Assembly (NCBI GenBank): GCA_037133915.1
Contig: JBAXND010000048.1
Coordinates: forward strand, 1-33,616
Length of the DNA: 33,616 bases
DNA from: Bacteroidota bacterium
GTDB taxonomy: Bacteria > Bacteroidota > Bacteroidia > Bacteroidales > CAIWKO01
Reading direction: 5' to 3'
This document shows, piece by piece, positions 14,331 through 22,908 of this stretch. The notes beneath the pieces are model-generated. The model did not search any database. It was not told the origin of the DNA and was given only the letters and a program-made list of their open reading frames with translations. Made by a program: the position numbers and the translations under genes. How positions within the stretch are numbered: position 1 is the first letter of the stretch; each line of letters starts with the position of its first letter.

Positions 14331-16949
14331 ATGATAAGGCTGATTTCGCAAAAATTACTTTTTACCACACTGCTCTTTCTGGTCTTATCAGGATATCCTT
14401 TTTCAATTTTAGTTGCTCAGCTTGGTATCAGTACAACGATGACACCGGCCCAGATGGTGCAGAATACACTTCTTGGCGGTGGAGTTACCGTTTCCAACGT
14501 TACCTATTCAGGCGGAGCAGCATCACGCGGAACCTTCACCAACGGCGGTACAACCAACCTCGGACTGAACGATGGTATTGTGCTCTGCACCGGCACTGCC
14601 AGCCAAATCCCACATCCTGCTTTGTATTTCATGAATGTAAATCTAGGCCTTCCGGGCGACGCACAGCTTGATGCACTTACCGGAGGCGGCAACACCTATG
14701 ATGCCTGCATTCTTGAGTTTGATTTTATTCCTTTATCTGACACGGTCAAGTTTCGCTATGTCTTCGGGTCCGAAGAATATCCGAATTATGTGTGCTCACA
14801 TTTCAATGATGTATTCGGATTCTTTATCACAGGTGTAAATCCGTCAGGTGGAAATTATACCAATTACAATATTGCCCGTATCCCGGGAACCGCACTGCCG
14901 GTTGCTATCAACACTGTAAACAACGGTTCGCCTGGGGGCAGTTATGCTTCGTCAGGATGTCTTTCACTCAGCTATCCGTTTTACTATGTCGATAATACAG
15001 CCCTTGGCGGAACTACTATTGCCTTCAACGGTTTCACCACGCCTCTCACGGCATGGTGCCATGTTACGCCCTGCCAGACATATCATGTAAAGCTTGCAGT
15101 AGGCGATGACTACAACGGTTTGTATGATTCCGGTGTGTTTTTAGAAGCGAGCAGTTTTACATCCAATGCGCCGTCAATAAGCACGTCATATTCCAACCCT
15201 GCTTTAGGAAATCAAGCTATAGAAGGATGTTCTTCCGGATATTTTTCATTTACTGTACCCTCGCCGGCAAGTTCACCCATTATAATAAATTATACCGTTA
15301 GCGGTAGTGCAACCTCAGGTATCGATTATCCTGCAATACCTAACAGTATTACCATTCCTGCAGGGCAAGATTCAGTTGCTGTAGCCGTTTCACCGAATTC
15401 AGACATCATTGCAGAAGGTACCGAAACAGTGATTATTAGTTATATCAGCGGATGCGGTACAGTTACAGATACAATTTTTATTGGAAATTATACGCCGCTG
15501 AATGTAAATGCCGGCAACGATACAAGTATCTGTTCCGGCTCTTCATTGACGATAAATTCAATTGTAACGGGAGGCATCCCCACATACTCATATTTATGGA
15601 ACAACGGCGCCGGTGCCGCTCCTCAGATTACAGTGAATCCAACTTCTGATATTGTGTATACCGTAACCGTTACTGACCAGTGCGCACAAACAACCACCTC
15701 AGATATTTCTATCGATGTTATCAGTATCAATGCGACCATCACAACTTCCTATGCTACCTGTGGACAGACGAACGGCTCGGCAGCAGCCACTGTCAGCGGA
15801 AGCTGTGCACAAGCCCTGACCTATATCTGGAATACATCGCCGTCGCAGTCATCACAAAATATTTCAGGATTATCGGCAGGAAACTATACAGTAACGGTTT
15901 CGTGCGGAAGTTGTACAAGCATAGCAACAGCTGCTATTAACAATCTGAACGGTCCTTCAATAACTATTACAGGAAGCACGGGCGCCACATGTGGCATGTC
16001 TGACGGCGGTGCACAATCCGCCGCAACCGGAGGAACGCAACCGTATAATTATATTTGGAGCACCAATCCGGCCCAGACAGGTGCTGCTTTGCAGAATGTT
16101 CCGGTTGGCACGTATTCCGTTACAGTAAGTGATGCAAATTCATGTACGGCCTCAGCTCTTGTCAACGTAGCACAATCGGGCGGACCATCAATAACGATTC
16201 TTACAACAAATGAGTTTTGCGGAAATGGGCAGGGAAGCGCTACAGCAATGGTAACAGGCGGTTCAGGAAATTATACCTTTTTGTGGAACAGTATCCCGCA
16301 ACAAACAATGCAAACAGCCACCGGACTTTCTGCAGGCAACTACACAGTTACCTTATTTGACGGCACCTGCATAAGCACCGCATCATGCACTATCTCTGAC
16401 GACAACAGCCTCAGCGCATCTATTACAGCAACACCTCCGGCACTCACGCTGATGGATGGTGCAGTTCATTTCACCGGAAATTCCTCGGGCAACATAAGCG
16501 AATGGCGATGGAGCTTTGGTGATGGTTCAGGTTATTATTACGGACAGCAACAAGATCATCAGTATGACAATCTGGGCATGTATAACGTAACGCTGATTGT
16601 AAGAGATACCAATGGTTGTACAGCCTCTGCCATTACTACAGTAGAACTGCGGGAACCGTTTGCGGTATTTATTCCAAATGCATTCACACCCGATGATAAT
16701 GGATTGAATGATATCTGGACTCCGGTCGGAACAGGCATTTCAGCAGATAATTATTCGGTATGTGTATTTGATCGCTGGGGGAAAATGGTTTTTTATTCGA
16801 CCACCTGGGGCGATGGCTGGAATGGCAAAGTTGATAATAAAGGTGTTTTTGAAGATGCAGCCCTGGGCGTTTATTCTTATGTAATCAAGCTCTTTGACCT
16901 GAACGGGAAAAAATACACCTATCGCGGAAGTATCGTTTTGGTACTTTAG
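14331..16949 (+). CDS. Large secreted choice-of-anchor-L / SprB-repeat protein with gliding-type (CHU_C) C-terminal domain
   Basis: Protein of 872 aa. Signal peptide about 1-30 (SILVAQ). Choice-of-anchor-L domain about 31-280, with FRYVFGSEEYPNYVC and FNDVFGFFITG. Calx-beta-like domain about 296-385. PKD/Ig-like domain about 386-465 (NAGNDTSICSGSS). Three SprB-like repeats at about 466-540, 541-616 and 617-695, each with ATCG- or FCG-type starts and a G-NYTVT or G-TYSVT end. PKD domain about 700-770 (WRWSFGDGS). CHU_C domain about 775-872 (FIPNAFTPDDNGLND, FDRWGKMVF, GVYSYVIKL). The C-terminal domain is the type B T9SS sorting signal, so the protein is predicted to be secreted to the surface. 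Related proteins include SprB-like adhesins, but gliding cannot be inferred from this gene alone. Confidence 0.9.
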   Translation: MIRLISQKLLFTTLLFLVLSGYPFSILVAQLGISTTMTPAQMVQNTLLGGGVTVSNVTYSGGAASRGTFTNGGTTNLGLNDGIVLCTGTASQIPHPALYFMNVNLGLPGDAQLDALTGGGNTYDACILEFDFIPLSDTVKFRYVFGSEEYPNYVCSHFNDVFGFFITGVNPSGGNYTNYNIARIPGTALPVAINTVNNGSPGGSYASSGCLSLSYPFYYVDNTALGGTTIAFNGFTTPLTAWCHVTPCQTYHVKLAVGDDYNGLYDSGVFLEASSFTSNAPSISTSYSNPALGNQAIEGCSSGYFSFTVPSPASSPIIINYTVSGSATSGIDYPAIPNSITIPAGQDSVAVAVSPNSDIIAEGTETVIISYISGCGTVTDTIFIGNYTPLNVNAGNDTSICSGSSLTINSIVTGGIPTYSYLWNNGAGAAPQITVNPTSDIVYTVTVTDQCAQTTTSDISIDVISINATITTSYATCGQTNGSAAATVSGSCAQALTYIWNTSPSQSSQNISGLSAGNYTVTVSCGSCTSIATAAINNLNGPSITITGSTGATCGMSDGGAQSAATGGTQPYNYIWSTNPAQTGAALQNVPVGTYSVTVSDANSCTASALVNVAQSGGPSITILTTNEFCGNGQGSATAMVTGGSGNYTFLWNSIPQQTMQTATGLSAGNYTVTLFDGTCISTASCTISDDNSLSASITATPPALTLMDGAVHFTGNSSGNISEWRWSFGDGSGYYYGQQQDHQYDNLGMYNVTLIVRDTNGCTASAITTVELREPFAVFIPNAFTPDDNGLNDIWTPVGTGISADNYSVCVFDRWGKMVFYSTTWGDGWNGKVDNKGVFEDAALGVYSYVIKLFDLNGKKYTYRGSIVLVL

Positions 16950-17121
16950 GAATATTATTGAGACAAATCCCCCTGAGAATTCGCAAAGTTTCACCACTTT
17001 TATCATCTGTATTCGGGGCTGTTCCAATTTACACATACACACAAAGAATATTTATCGCTTATAATATTCTATATCAACCAATTTCACCGAAATTAATGAA
17101 ATTTTATTTGATAAATCCGAC

Positions 17122-17161
17122 ATTATAATGGCTGAATTAATATTAATTTCGCCATTGTAAT
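17122..17161. promoter_or_regulatory. 40-bp near-perfect palindrome upstream of the AAA/DUF4143 ATPase gene
   Basis: Two 20-bp half-sites meet at 17141/17142 and agree at 17 of 20 positions once one is reverse-complemented. The outer core is ATAATGGC facing GCCATTGT; the centre is AATTAATATTAATT. It ends 11 nt before the -7 box at 17173 and so covers the -33 region. This fits an operator, or a cruciform-forming site. No similar palindrome was noticed elsewhere in the window. Confidence 0.6.
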
Positions 17162-17172
17162 TGCTTTTTTAC

Positions 17173-17180
17173 TATTTTTG
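17173..17180 (+). promoter_or_regulatory. -7 promoter box for the AAA/DUF4143 ATPase gene
   Basis: TATTTTTG is an exact TAnnTTTG, 22 nt before the ATG at 17203. A TTG at 17155-17157 lies 15 nt upstream, inside the palindrome. Confidence 0.45.
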
Positions 17181-17202
17181 TATTGTAAAATAAAGTAAAA
17201 AA

Positions 17203-18348
17203 ATGATACCTCGTTTCCTTCAGGACAGAATATCAAAGCGGATAAAATCCAATAAAGTTATTATGCTCTATGGCGCCAGGAGGGTTGGTAAAACGGTCCT
17301 GCTTAAAGAACTGATAAAAGATTTTAAAGGGAAATCGCTGGTGCTGAACGGGGAAGATTATGATGCGAAGCTTTTGCTAGAAGAAAAAAGCATATCAAAT
17401 TACAGAACGCTGCTTCAGGGTATAGAAATACTGGTAATAGATGAAGCACAGAATATCTCTGATATCGGACAAAAATTGAAACTTATTGTTGATGAAATTC
17501 CGGGTATCAAAGTGATTGCAAGCGGCTCATCCTCATTTGATCTTAAAAATCATGCCGGTGAGCCTCTCGTTGGCAGGAGTATGACCTATCAGCTGTTCCC
17601 TTTCAGTCAAGAAGAACTGAATGCCTATGAAAACATATTGCAAACACGCCAAAACCTCGAATCGCGGCTAATATGCGGCAGCTACCCTGAGCCCGCATTT
17701 TTCAGCAGTTTTGACGAGAAGCGGGAATACCTGCAGGAAATGGTAAATGCCTATTTGTTAAAGGATATTCTTTCAATTGACGGATTGCGAAATTCCGGCA
17801 AAATGAAAGATTTATTGCAGCTGATCGCATTCCAGATTGGAACAGAGGTTTCTTTAGATGAAATAGGACGGCAGTTGGGAATGAGTAAAGGAACCGTTGA
17901 AAAATATCTTGATCTGTTATCCAAAGTTTTTATCATTTTCCGTCTCAAAGGGTTTTCGCGCAATCTCAGAAAAGAAATTAGTAAAGGCAGTAAATGGTAT
18001 TTTGTTGATACCGGTATTCGAAATGCCATTATCGGAAATTTCGCGCCTCTTTCTATGCGCAATGATACAGGTTTGCTATGGGAAAATTACCTCCTGAGCG
18101 AACGGATAAAGATGAATAATAACAGGGGGCTGAATAAGGCTCACTATTTCTGGCGCACTTATGATGGTCAGGAAATAGATTTAATTGAAGTATCAGGAGA
18201 TGAGATACACGCCTTCGAATGCAATTGGGGAAAAGGAACATCAAAAATCCCCATCGCATTTTCGAAAGGTTACCCTGATGTTCCATTTCAGGTAATCAAC
18301 CGTGATAACTACCTTGATTTTATACTTTCAGCTGATATACAAAAGTAA
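17203..18348 (+). CDS. AAA-family ATPase with DUF4143 domain
   Basis: Cytosolic protein of 381 aa. Walker A is GARRVGKT (24-31) and Walker B is ILVIDEAQN. A sensor-1-like IASGSSS follows, which is typical of the AAA_14 group. After it come a winged-helix segment (about 218-245, LDEIGRQLGMSKGTVEKYL) and the DUF4143 part, with WYFVDTGIRNA, GLLWENYLLSE and YFWRTYDGQEIDLI. That last motif resembles a restriction-endonuclease-like fold, but catalysis is not established for the family. These ATPases are common, often laterally spread, and of unknown role; links to defence or toxin-like functions have been suggested. The 40-bp palindrome directly upstream suggests tight control, possibly by its own winged helix. 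A TMTC-like gene follows after 23 nt. Confidence 0.85.
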   Translation: MIPRFLQDRISKRIKSNKVIMLYGARRVGKTVLLKELIKDFKGKSLVLNGEDYDAKLLLEEKSISNYRTLLQGIEILVIDEAQNISDIGQKLKLIVDEIPGIKVIASGSSSFDLKNHAGEPLVGRSMTYQLFPFSQEELNAYENILQTRQNLESRLICGSYPEPAFFSSFDEKREYLQEMVNAYLLKDILSIDGLRNSGKMKDLLQLIAFQIGTEVSLDEIGRQLGMSKGTVEKYLDLLSKVFIIFRLKGFSRNLRKEISKGSKWYFVDTGIRNAIIGNFAPLSMRNDTGLLWENYLLSERIKMNNNRGLNKAHYFWRTYDGQEIDLIEVSGDEIHAFECNWGKGTSKIPIAFSKGYPDVPFQVINRDNYLDFILSADIQK

Positions 18349-18371
18349 CACACAATTGAAACAGCAAGGAT

Positions 18372-20342
18372 ATGGCAAAGACAACTACCCAAAAAATTGC
18401 AAAGCACCCAAAGGCAACCAAAAAAGCAATGAAACACACTGCCGAAACCGAAGTATTAAAACCTAAAGCTCAGAACAAGTATCTGAAACACCTCGTAATT
18501 CTGCTTATCCTGATGGCAACATCAGTTATTTATTCCGGCACTCTGAAAAATTCGCTCACTTACTGGGACGATGATAAAAATGTGAGTGAGAACGCTGATA
18601 TCCGCGGCCTCACTTCAAAAAACATACAGGCCGTTTTTACGAAATCATACCTCGGCATGTACGTTCCCATGACGATGATAAGTTACATGACCGATTATTC
18701 CATCGCAGGCAACAGTTCTAAAATGGCTCATCTCACAAGCCTGTTATTGCACTTACTTTCTGTTTTGTTAGTGTATCTGTTGATACTTGCACTTGTCAAA
18801 AATGTCTATATGGCAGCGGTTACATCGGCACTGTTCGCGCTTCATCCACTCAATGTTGAGGCTGTAGGCTGGATTTCGGCCCGAAGTACTTTGGTGTACG
18901 GATTATTCTACATTGCATCGCTGCTATTTTACGTGCTGTATGTTCAGCGCAACCGTAACATCAAATACCTGGTTATTTCGCTGCTGCTGTTCGTGCTGTC
19001 GGCACTCTCCAAATCGCAGGCGATGACGCTGCCGCTGCTGTTTTTTGTGGTTGATTATTTCCTGTCACGCAAGTACGATACAAAAGCATGGATAGAAAAA
19101 ATACCTTTCCTGCTGGTTTCTGGCGCAGCTCTAATGGTTTCATTCTATTTCAGAAAAGATTTGGGTACCCAAAGCACTGCCTTTTCATTTTTCGACAATG
19201 TTCTTTTTTCATTTTATTCCATCGGATTTTATTTTGTGAAATTCTTTGCACCGCTTCATCTGTCGGCATACATCCCTTTCCCAACCACGACAGGCGGGCT
19301 GTTACCAATGATTTATTATCTCTCGCCCTTGTTGATTATAGCATTGGTTGTATTAATCATTTTTCTTCCTAAATATCGCAAAGATATCATCACCGGATTA
19401 CTGCTGTTTTTACTGCCAAACATCATGCTCATGATAAAGACCGTCTCTGTCGGGCAACAGATTGCAGCCGAACGTTACGCATATATTCCTTACATCGGGC
19501 TCGCATTTTTACTGGCGGTTGTAACCGGACGTTTCTACGATTTAAAATCAAAATACATCGGCATGATACAGTCGGTATTGGTCTTATTTTTCGCTGCAGT
19601 GATGATATTTTTCTCTGTGAATACTTACGCTCGCGTAAAAGTATGGCAGAATGACCTTACCTTATGGAATGATGTGATAGCAAAGGAACCGCAACTGTAT
19701 TACGGTTATTTTGGCCGTGCGAACGCAGAATACAATAAGAAAATGTACGAACAGGCGCTGAAAGATTATAATAAAGCTATTGAGCTGAATCCCGGTTTCA
19801 AAGATTCATACCTGAACCGTGCAAATGTAAATTATGCGCTGAAGAATTATAAAGCTGTTATAAGTGACGCTTCACAGACTATAAGCAGCGATTCAACTTC
19901 TGCCAACGCTTATTATTTTAAAGGAATGTCGAACCTCAACGAAAAAAAATATGCTGAAGCTCTGGCAGACCTCACCAAAGCACTGGAACTCGGGCTTGTT
20001 AATCCGGATATTTATTACGCTTGCGCTATTGCGAAAGAAAACCTCAAAGACCTTAAAAGCGCTATTGCCTATTATGATAAAGGAATTGCACTATCGCCCG
20101 GTGTTGCCGACGCCTATCTTAAACGTGGTCGCCTGAAAGGGCTGAGCGGCGATTATAAAGGATCTATTGACGATTTTGATAAGTCAATCGAACTTGCTCC
20201 CACATCCGCAGAATCGTATGCTAACCGTGGAAATGCAAAGTTTTTCGGCAATGATAAAAAAGGTGCCTGTGCCGACTGGAACAAGGCGCTTGAAATGGGT
20301 TTGAAAAGCGTGCAGTCAACGATTGATGCCAACTGTAAATAA
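18372..20342 (+). CDS. TMTC-like polytopic membrane protein with C-terminal TPR repeats
   Basis: Protein of 656 aa. A basic cytosolic tail of about 38 residues is followed by about ten or more transmembrane segments up to residue 415, then a soluble part with five or six tetratricopeptide repeats (about 425-650; AIELNPGFKDSYLNRANVNY and similar lines). The loop YWDDDKNV after the first membrane segment and ALHPLNVEAVGWISAR are hallmarks of GT-C-type glycosyltransferases related to TMTC and protein O-mannosyltransferases. A role in glycosylating exported proteins or glycans is plausible, since Bacteroidota O-glycosylate many periplasmic proteins. This has not been shown for the family member here. 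The gene starts 23 nt after the ATPase gene and converges on the peroxiredoxin gene with a 2-nt gap. Confidence 0.85.
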   Translation: MAKTTTQKIAKHPKATKKAMKHTAETEVLKPKAQNKYLKHLVILLILMATSVIYSGTLKNSLTYWDDDKNVSENADIRGLTSKNIQAVFTKSYLGMYVPMTMISYMTDYSIAGNSSKMAHLTSLLLHLLSVLLVYLLILALVKNVYMAAVTSALFALHPLNVEAVGWISARSTLVYGLFYIASLLFYVLYVQRNRNIKYLVISLLLFVLSALSKSQAMTLPLLFFVVDYFLSRKYDTKAWIEKIPFLLVSGAALMVSFYFRKDLGTQSTAFSFFDNVLFSFYSIGFYFVKFFAPLHLSAYIPFPTTTGGLLPMIYYLSPLLIIALVVLIIFLPKYRKDIITGLLLFLLPNIMLMIKTVSVGQQIAAERYAYIPYIGLAFLLAVVTGRFYDLKSKYIGMIQSVLVLFFAAVMIFFSVNTYARVKVWQNDLTLWNDVIAKEPQLYYGYFGRANAEYNKKMYEQALKDYNKAIELNPGFKDSYLNRANVNYALKNYKAVISDASQTISSDSTSANAYYFKGMSNLNEKKYAEALADLTKALELGLVNPDIYYACAIAKENLKDLKSAIAYYDKGIALSPGVADAYLKRGRLKGLSGDYKGSIDDFDKSIELAPTSAESYANRGNAKFFGNDKKGACADWNKALEMGLKSVQSTIDANCK

Positions 20343-20344
20343 TA

Positions 20345-21070
20345 TTACATTTTTCTGAACCACATGTACCATGTTACCATGTGCAGAGCGGGATCTTCTT
20401 TAGCTTTGAGCTTATCGGCATCGGCCATGGTTTTCGGACTTCTCATAAGAACCTCGTCGCCGGGTTTCCAGTTGGCAGGCGTAAGCACATCGTTCTTTTC
20501 ATTCATCTGAAGTGCAATGAGTGTGCGTTTTATTTCTTCAATATTTCTGCCAACATAATCAGGATAATAAAACATGGCGCGGATTTTATTTTCTGGATCA
20601 ATAATGAATACCGAACGAATGGCATGACGGTCAAGTGTGTCGGCTCGAACCATTCCATACTTTCTGGCAACATCGTATCCTATATCCGCAATCAGCGGAA
20701 AATTAATCTTCACCGGTCCCAGTCCGTTATAATTAATAGATTCCATGGAGTTAATCCATTCAAGGTGGCTGTTAATGCCATCAGTAGAAACTACAATAAT
20801 TGCTGTATTCAGCTTTTTGAAATCTTCCTGAATAGCTGCAAGTCCCATTATTTCTGATGTGCAAACCGGTGTAAAATCGGCAGGATGACTGAAAATAATC
20901 TTCCACTTTGCAAAATAATCATCCGGAAATGTTATTTTCCCCTGTGTTGACTGCGCGACAAAAGCAGGTGCATCACTTCCCAAATGCAGCGTAACCTGAC
21001 TGGCATTTTGTGCAGTGGAAAGGCTAATTCCGCATGTTATAAAAACGAGTATTAAAATAGTATTTTTCAT
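20345..21070 (-). CDS. Secreted 1-Cys peroxiredoxin (Prx6 type)
   Basis: Protein of 241 aa from the ATG at 21070 (MKNTILIL). The longer frame to 21133 would start upstream of the promoter box at 21098-21105. Signal peptide about 1-20 (LSTA-Q). The peroxidatic Cys is C70 in the PxxxTxxC motif HPADFTPVCTSE. A conserved Arg lies in HAIRSVFIID. The C-terminal extension (NWKPGDEVLM onward) is of the Prx6 kind. Mature protein holds no other cysteine, so it is a 1-Cys enzyme that needs an outside reductant. It should reduce hydrogen peroxide or organic peroxides. Prx6 proteins are usually cytosolic, so export is notable. It lies 170 bp from the FNR-like regulator gene and may belong to the same oxygen response. 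Confidence 0.88.
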   Translation of the reverse strand: MKNTILILVFITCGISLSTAQNASQVTLHLGSDAPAFVAQSTQGKITFPDDYFAKWKIIFSHPADFTPVCTSEIMGLAAIQEDFKKLNTAIIVVSTDGINSHLEWINSMESINYNGLGPVKINFPLIADIGYDVARKYGMVRADTLDRHAIRSVFIIDPENKIRAMFYYPDYVGRNIEEIKRTLIALQMNEKNDVLTPANWKPGDEVLMRSPKTMADADKLKAKEDPALHMVTWYMWFRKM

Positions 21071-21097
21071 TGTTCTGTTATTTATAATAATTCTAAA

Positions 21098-21105
21098 CAA
21101 AGATA
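21098..21105 (-). promoter_or_regulatory. -7 promoter box for the peroxiredoxin gene
   Basis: Reads TATCTTTG on the minus strand, an exact TAnnTTTG, 27 nt before the ATG at 21070. Confidence 0.45.
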
Positions 21106-21240
21106 CAACCATTTCAATATTTGCATATAACAATGGCGCTGCTAAAAATCAATTTTAACAAATCAGATAAGAAGCCATGTAAATAATTTCAGGATTCAGC
21201 AAACAAGTTCATGTAAACTGTTTGTAGGATAGTTAAGGTT

Positions 21241-21936
21241 TCAACCGTGTTTTGCCACCAGTCGCAGACGCTCATTATCGAGTATCTCAACAAAACGTTT
21301 TGTTGATTGAATGATGCCATCTTTTTCAAGCCTTGTCATGGTATGGATTACATTTTCCTGAGAGCAGCCTGCGAACTCTGCCAGTTCTTTACGCGTAAGC
21401 GAGAGCGTGAAAGAACTACTTCTATAGACCTTTTCGGAAAGATAGATCAGAATATCGGCAATGCGGCCATTCACCTGCTTGTGTGCAAGACTGATAAAAT
21501 TAATCATGGAATCTTTGAACATTGCCGAAACAAAATCCAGCAATTTAAGCGCAAAGGCACTGTTGCTTAAAGCAAATCCCTTTAAAATGGAAATGTCAAT
21601 CAGGCACACATCACTCTCCTCAACAGCAGTAACAGAAAACATATTCAGGTCGTCGTTGAATACGTTGGCACCTCCCAGCATGCTGGGTGCGTTAATCACA
21701 GTGAGAATCAGGTTCCGCCCTGCCTCATCCTCATAGTTCATTTTTACCATGCCCTTCGACAAATACACAATATGCGTAAAGCGGTTGCCTTGTTTAAGGA
21801 TATGCTCACCGCGTCTGTAACTTAAATGAAGTGTGTTCGAATACAGCCGGTCGAATTCCTCATCACCAAGATAACTGCACACGACCTGCCGGAACAGGCA
21901 GTGCGCACACTTTTCAGGATAACTATTGCTTGTCAT
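21241..21936 (-). CDS. Crp/Fnr-family transcription regulator with FNR-like cysteines
   Basis: Protein of 231 aa. The N-terminus has C10-x2-C13-x6-C20. A fourth Cys, C111, lies in ESDVCLIDI at the place of C122 in E. coli FNR (SMVCEIPF). The four cysteines could bind an O2-sensitive [4Fe-4S] cluster. The cyclic-nucleotide-binding-like barrel spans about 30-120, the dimer helix about 125-160, and the winged helix about 175-225 (TRKELAEFAGCSQENVIHTM). In the recognition helix the FNR Glu is kept (QEN), but FNR Ser and Arg are replaced by Ile and His, so its site may differ from TTGAT-N4-ATCAA. It is divergent from the metallocofactor operon at 22095, and is the obvious candidate regulator. No exact -7 box was found for this gene. 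Confidence 0.85.
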   Translation of the reverse strand: MTSNSYPEKCAHCLFRQVVCSYLGDEEFDRLYSNTLHLSYRRGEHILKQGNRFTHIVYLSKGMVKMNYEDEAGRNLILTVINAPSMLGGANVFNDDLNMFSVTAVEESDVCLIDISILKGFALSNSAFALKLLDFVSAMFKDSMINFISLAHKQVNGRIADILIYLSEKVYRSSSFTLSLTRKELAEFAGCSQENVIHTMTRLEKDGIIQSTKRFVEILDNERLRLVAKHG

Positions 21937-21969
21937 GTAAAAAGGATTTATACTGTATTTTATAATAAC

Positions 21970-21981
21970 TGAATTATTTCA
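21970..21981. promoter_or_regulatory. Candidate Crp/Fnr operator (TGA-N6-TCA)
   Basis: TGAATTATTTCA has the TGA-N6-TCA core shared by CRP and FNR sites and matches its reverse complement at 10 of 12 positions. It lies 34 nt from the regulator's ATG and about 75 bp before the likely start of the 22095 transcript. Three direct TTTCAT repeats start at 21977, 21999 and 22010, spaced 22 and 11 bp, that is two and one helical turns. Confidence 0.4.
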
Positions 21982-22036
21982 TAAAACCATCTGCCCTATT
22001 TCATGGTGGTTTCATTCTGCAAAAATAAACAAAATT

Positions 22037-22044
22037 TACTTTTG
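22037..22044 (+). promoter_or_regulatory. -7 promoter box for the metallocofactor operon
   Basis: TACTTTTG is an exact TAnnTTTG, 50 nt before the ATG at 22095. The -33 position holds CTG rather than TTG, which fits a promoter that needs an activator. Confidence 0.45.
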
Positions 22045-22094
22045 TCTACTTATTCTATAGACTAACAAGGATTAAAATAAATAAACTTTCGGAT

Positions 22095-22892
22095 ATGGAT
22101 ATTAAAACGATTAAGATTATCGGGGGAAAAGGCAAAGACGGCCAACCCGAAAAAGTAAAAGAGTTTGAGCTGAAGATGGGCGACATCATCAGCATCGTTG
22201 GCCCAACCGGCTGCGGAAAAACCACGCTGATAAATGATATCGAGCTGTTCGCCAATTTCAACACGCCCTCGGAACGCACCGTTCTTATCAATGGTGAACC
22301 GGTTCCCGATGACTTCACATTCGACCCGTCGAAGCACCCTATTGCGCTGATTTCACAGCATACAAATTTTCTTTCCGACTTGCCCGTGGGTGAATTCTTA
22401 CAAATCCACGCAACTGTCAGAGGTGCTGAAAATATTGATGCCATTATCGCCGAAACGCTCGATTTTGCAAATCAGCTTACAGGTGAAGCCATCATCCCCA
22501 CGACTGGAATGACAGAGCTTTCGGGCGGACAAACGCGTTCACTGCTCATTGCAGATGCGGTCATTATCGGTAACTCACCCATCATCCTGCTGGATGAGAT
22601 CGAGAATGCAGGAATTCATCGTACACGTGCACTCGAACTGCTTAAAAAATACGATAAGATTTTTGTATTTGTGACACATGATTCACGCATTGCATTGCTT
22701 TCAGATTTCCGTATTGTTATGAAGAACGGCAGCATGCAAAAGCTCATCACGACCGGACCCGACGAACGCCGCGCAGCGCTTGAACTTAAAAAGATTGATG
22801 ATGTGATGCTTGAATTCCGTAAGCTCATCCGCGCAGGCGAAGAAATCACAGAAGATATTTTTAACGAGAACATTAAAGGATTATCATTCTAA
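22095..22892 (+). CDS. Soluble ABC-type ATPase of a metallocofactor operon
   Basis: Protein of 265 aa with one complete ABC nucleotide-binding domain: Walker A GPTGCGKTT (36-44), Q-loop region (LISQHTNFL), signature LSGGQ (142-146), Walker B IILLDE (D167, E168) and H-loop FVTHD (about 196). No permease or binding protein is nearby. It is therefore more likely a cytosolic ATPase acting on a protein partner, in the way SufC or the methyl-CoM reductase activation ATPase do, than part of an importer. First gene of the five-gene operon; the GTPase gene follows after 16 nt. Its partner and role are not known. Metal or Fe-S cluster insertion is inferred from neighbours only. Confidence 0.8.
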   Translation: MDIKTIKIIGGKGKDGQPEKVKEFELKMGDIISIVGPTGCGKTTLINDIELFANFNTPSERTVLINGEPVPDDFTFDPSKHPIALISQHTNFLSDLPVGEFLQIHATVRGAENIDAIIAETLDFANQLTGEAIIPTTGMTELSGGQTRSLLIADAVIIGNSPIILLDEIENAGIHRTRALELLKKYDKIFVFVTHDSRIALLSDFRIVMKNGSMQKLITTGPDERRAALELKKIDDVMLEFRKLIRAGEEITEDIFNENIKGLSF

Positions 22893-22908
22893 AAACAAAT
22901 AGAAGCAT

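Noticed and set aside
21982..22012. Inverted repeat AAACCA / TGGTTT as the main operator
   Set aside because: Arms are only 6 bp with a 17-nt gap. The TGA-N6-TCA site and TTTCAT repeats describe the region better.
22095..22892. ABC importer for metal or nutrient uptake
   Set aside because: No permease or solute-binding protein gene is adjacent, and the neighbours are all cytosolic Fe-S or metal enzymes.
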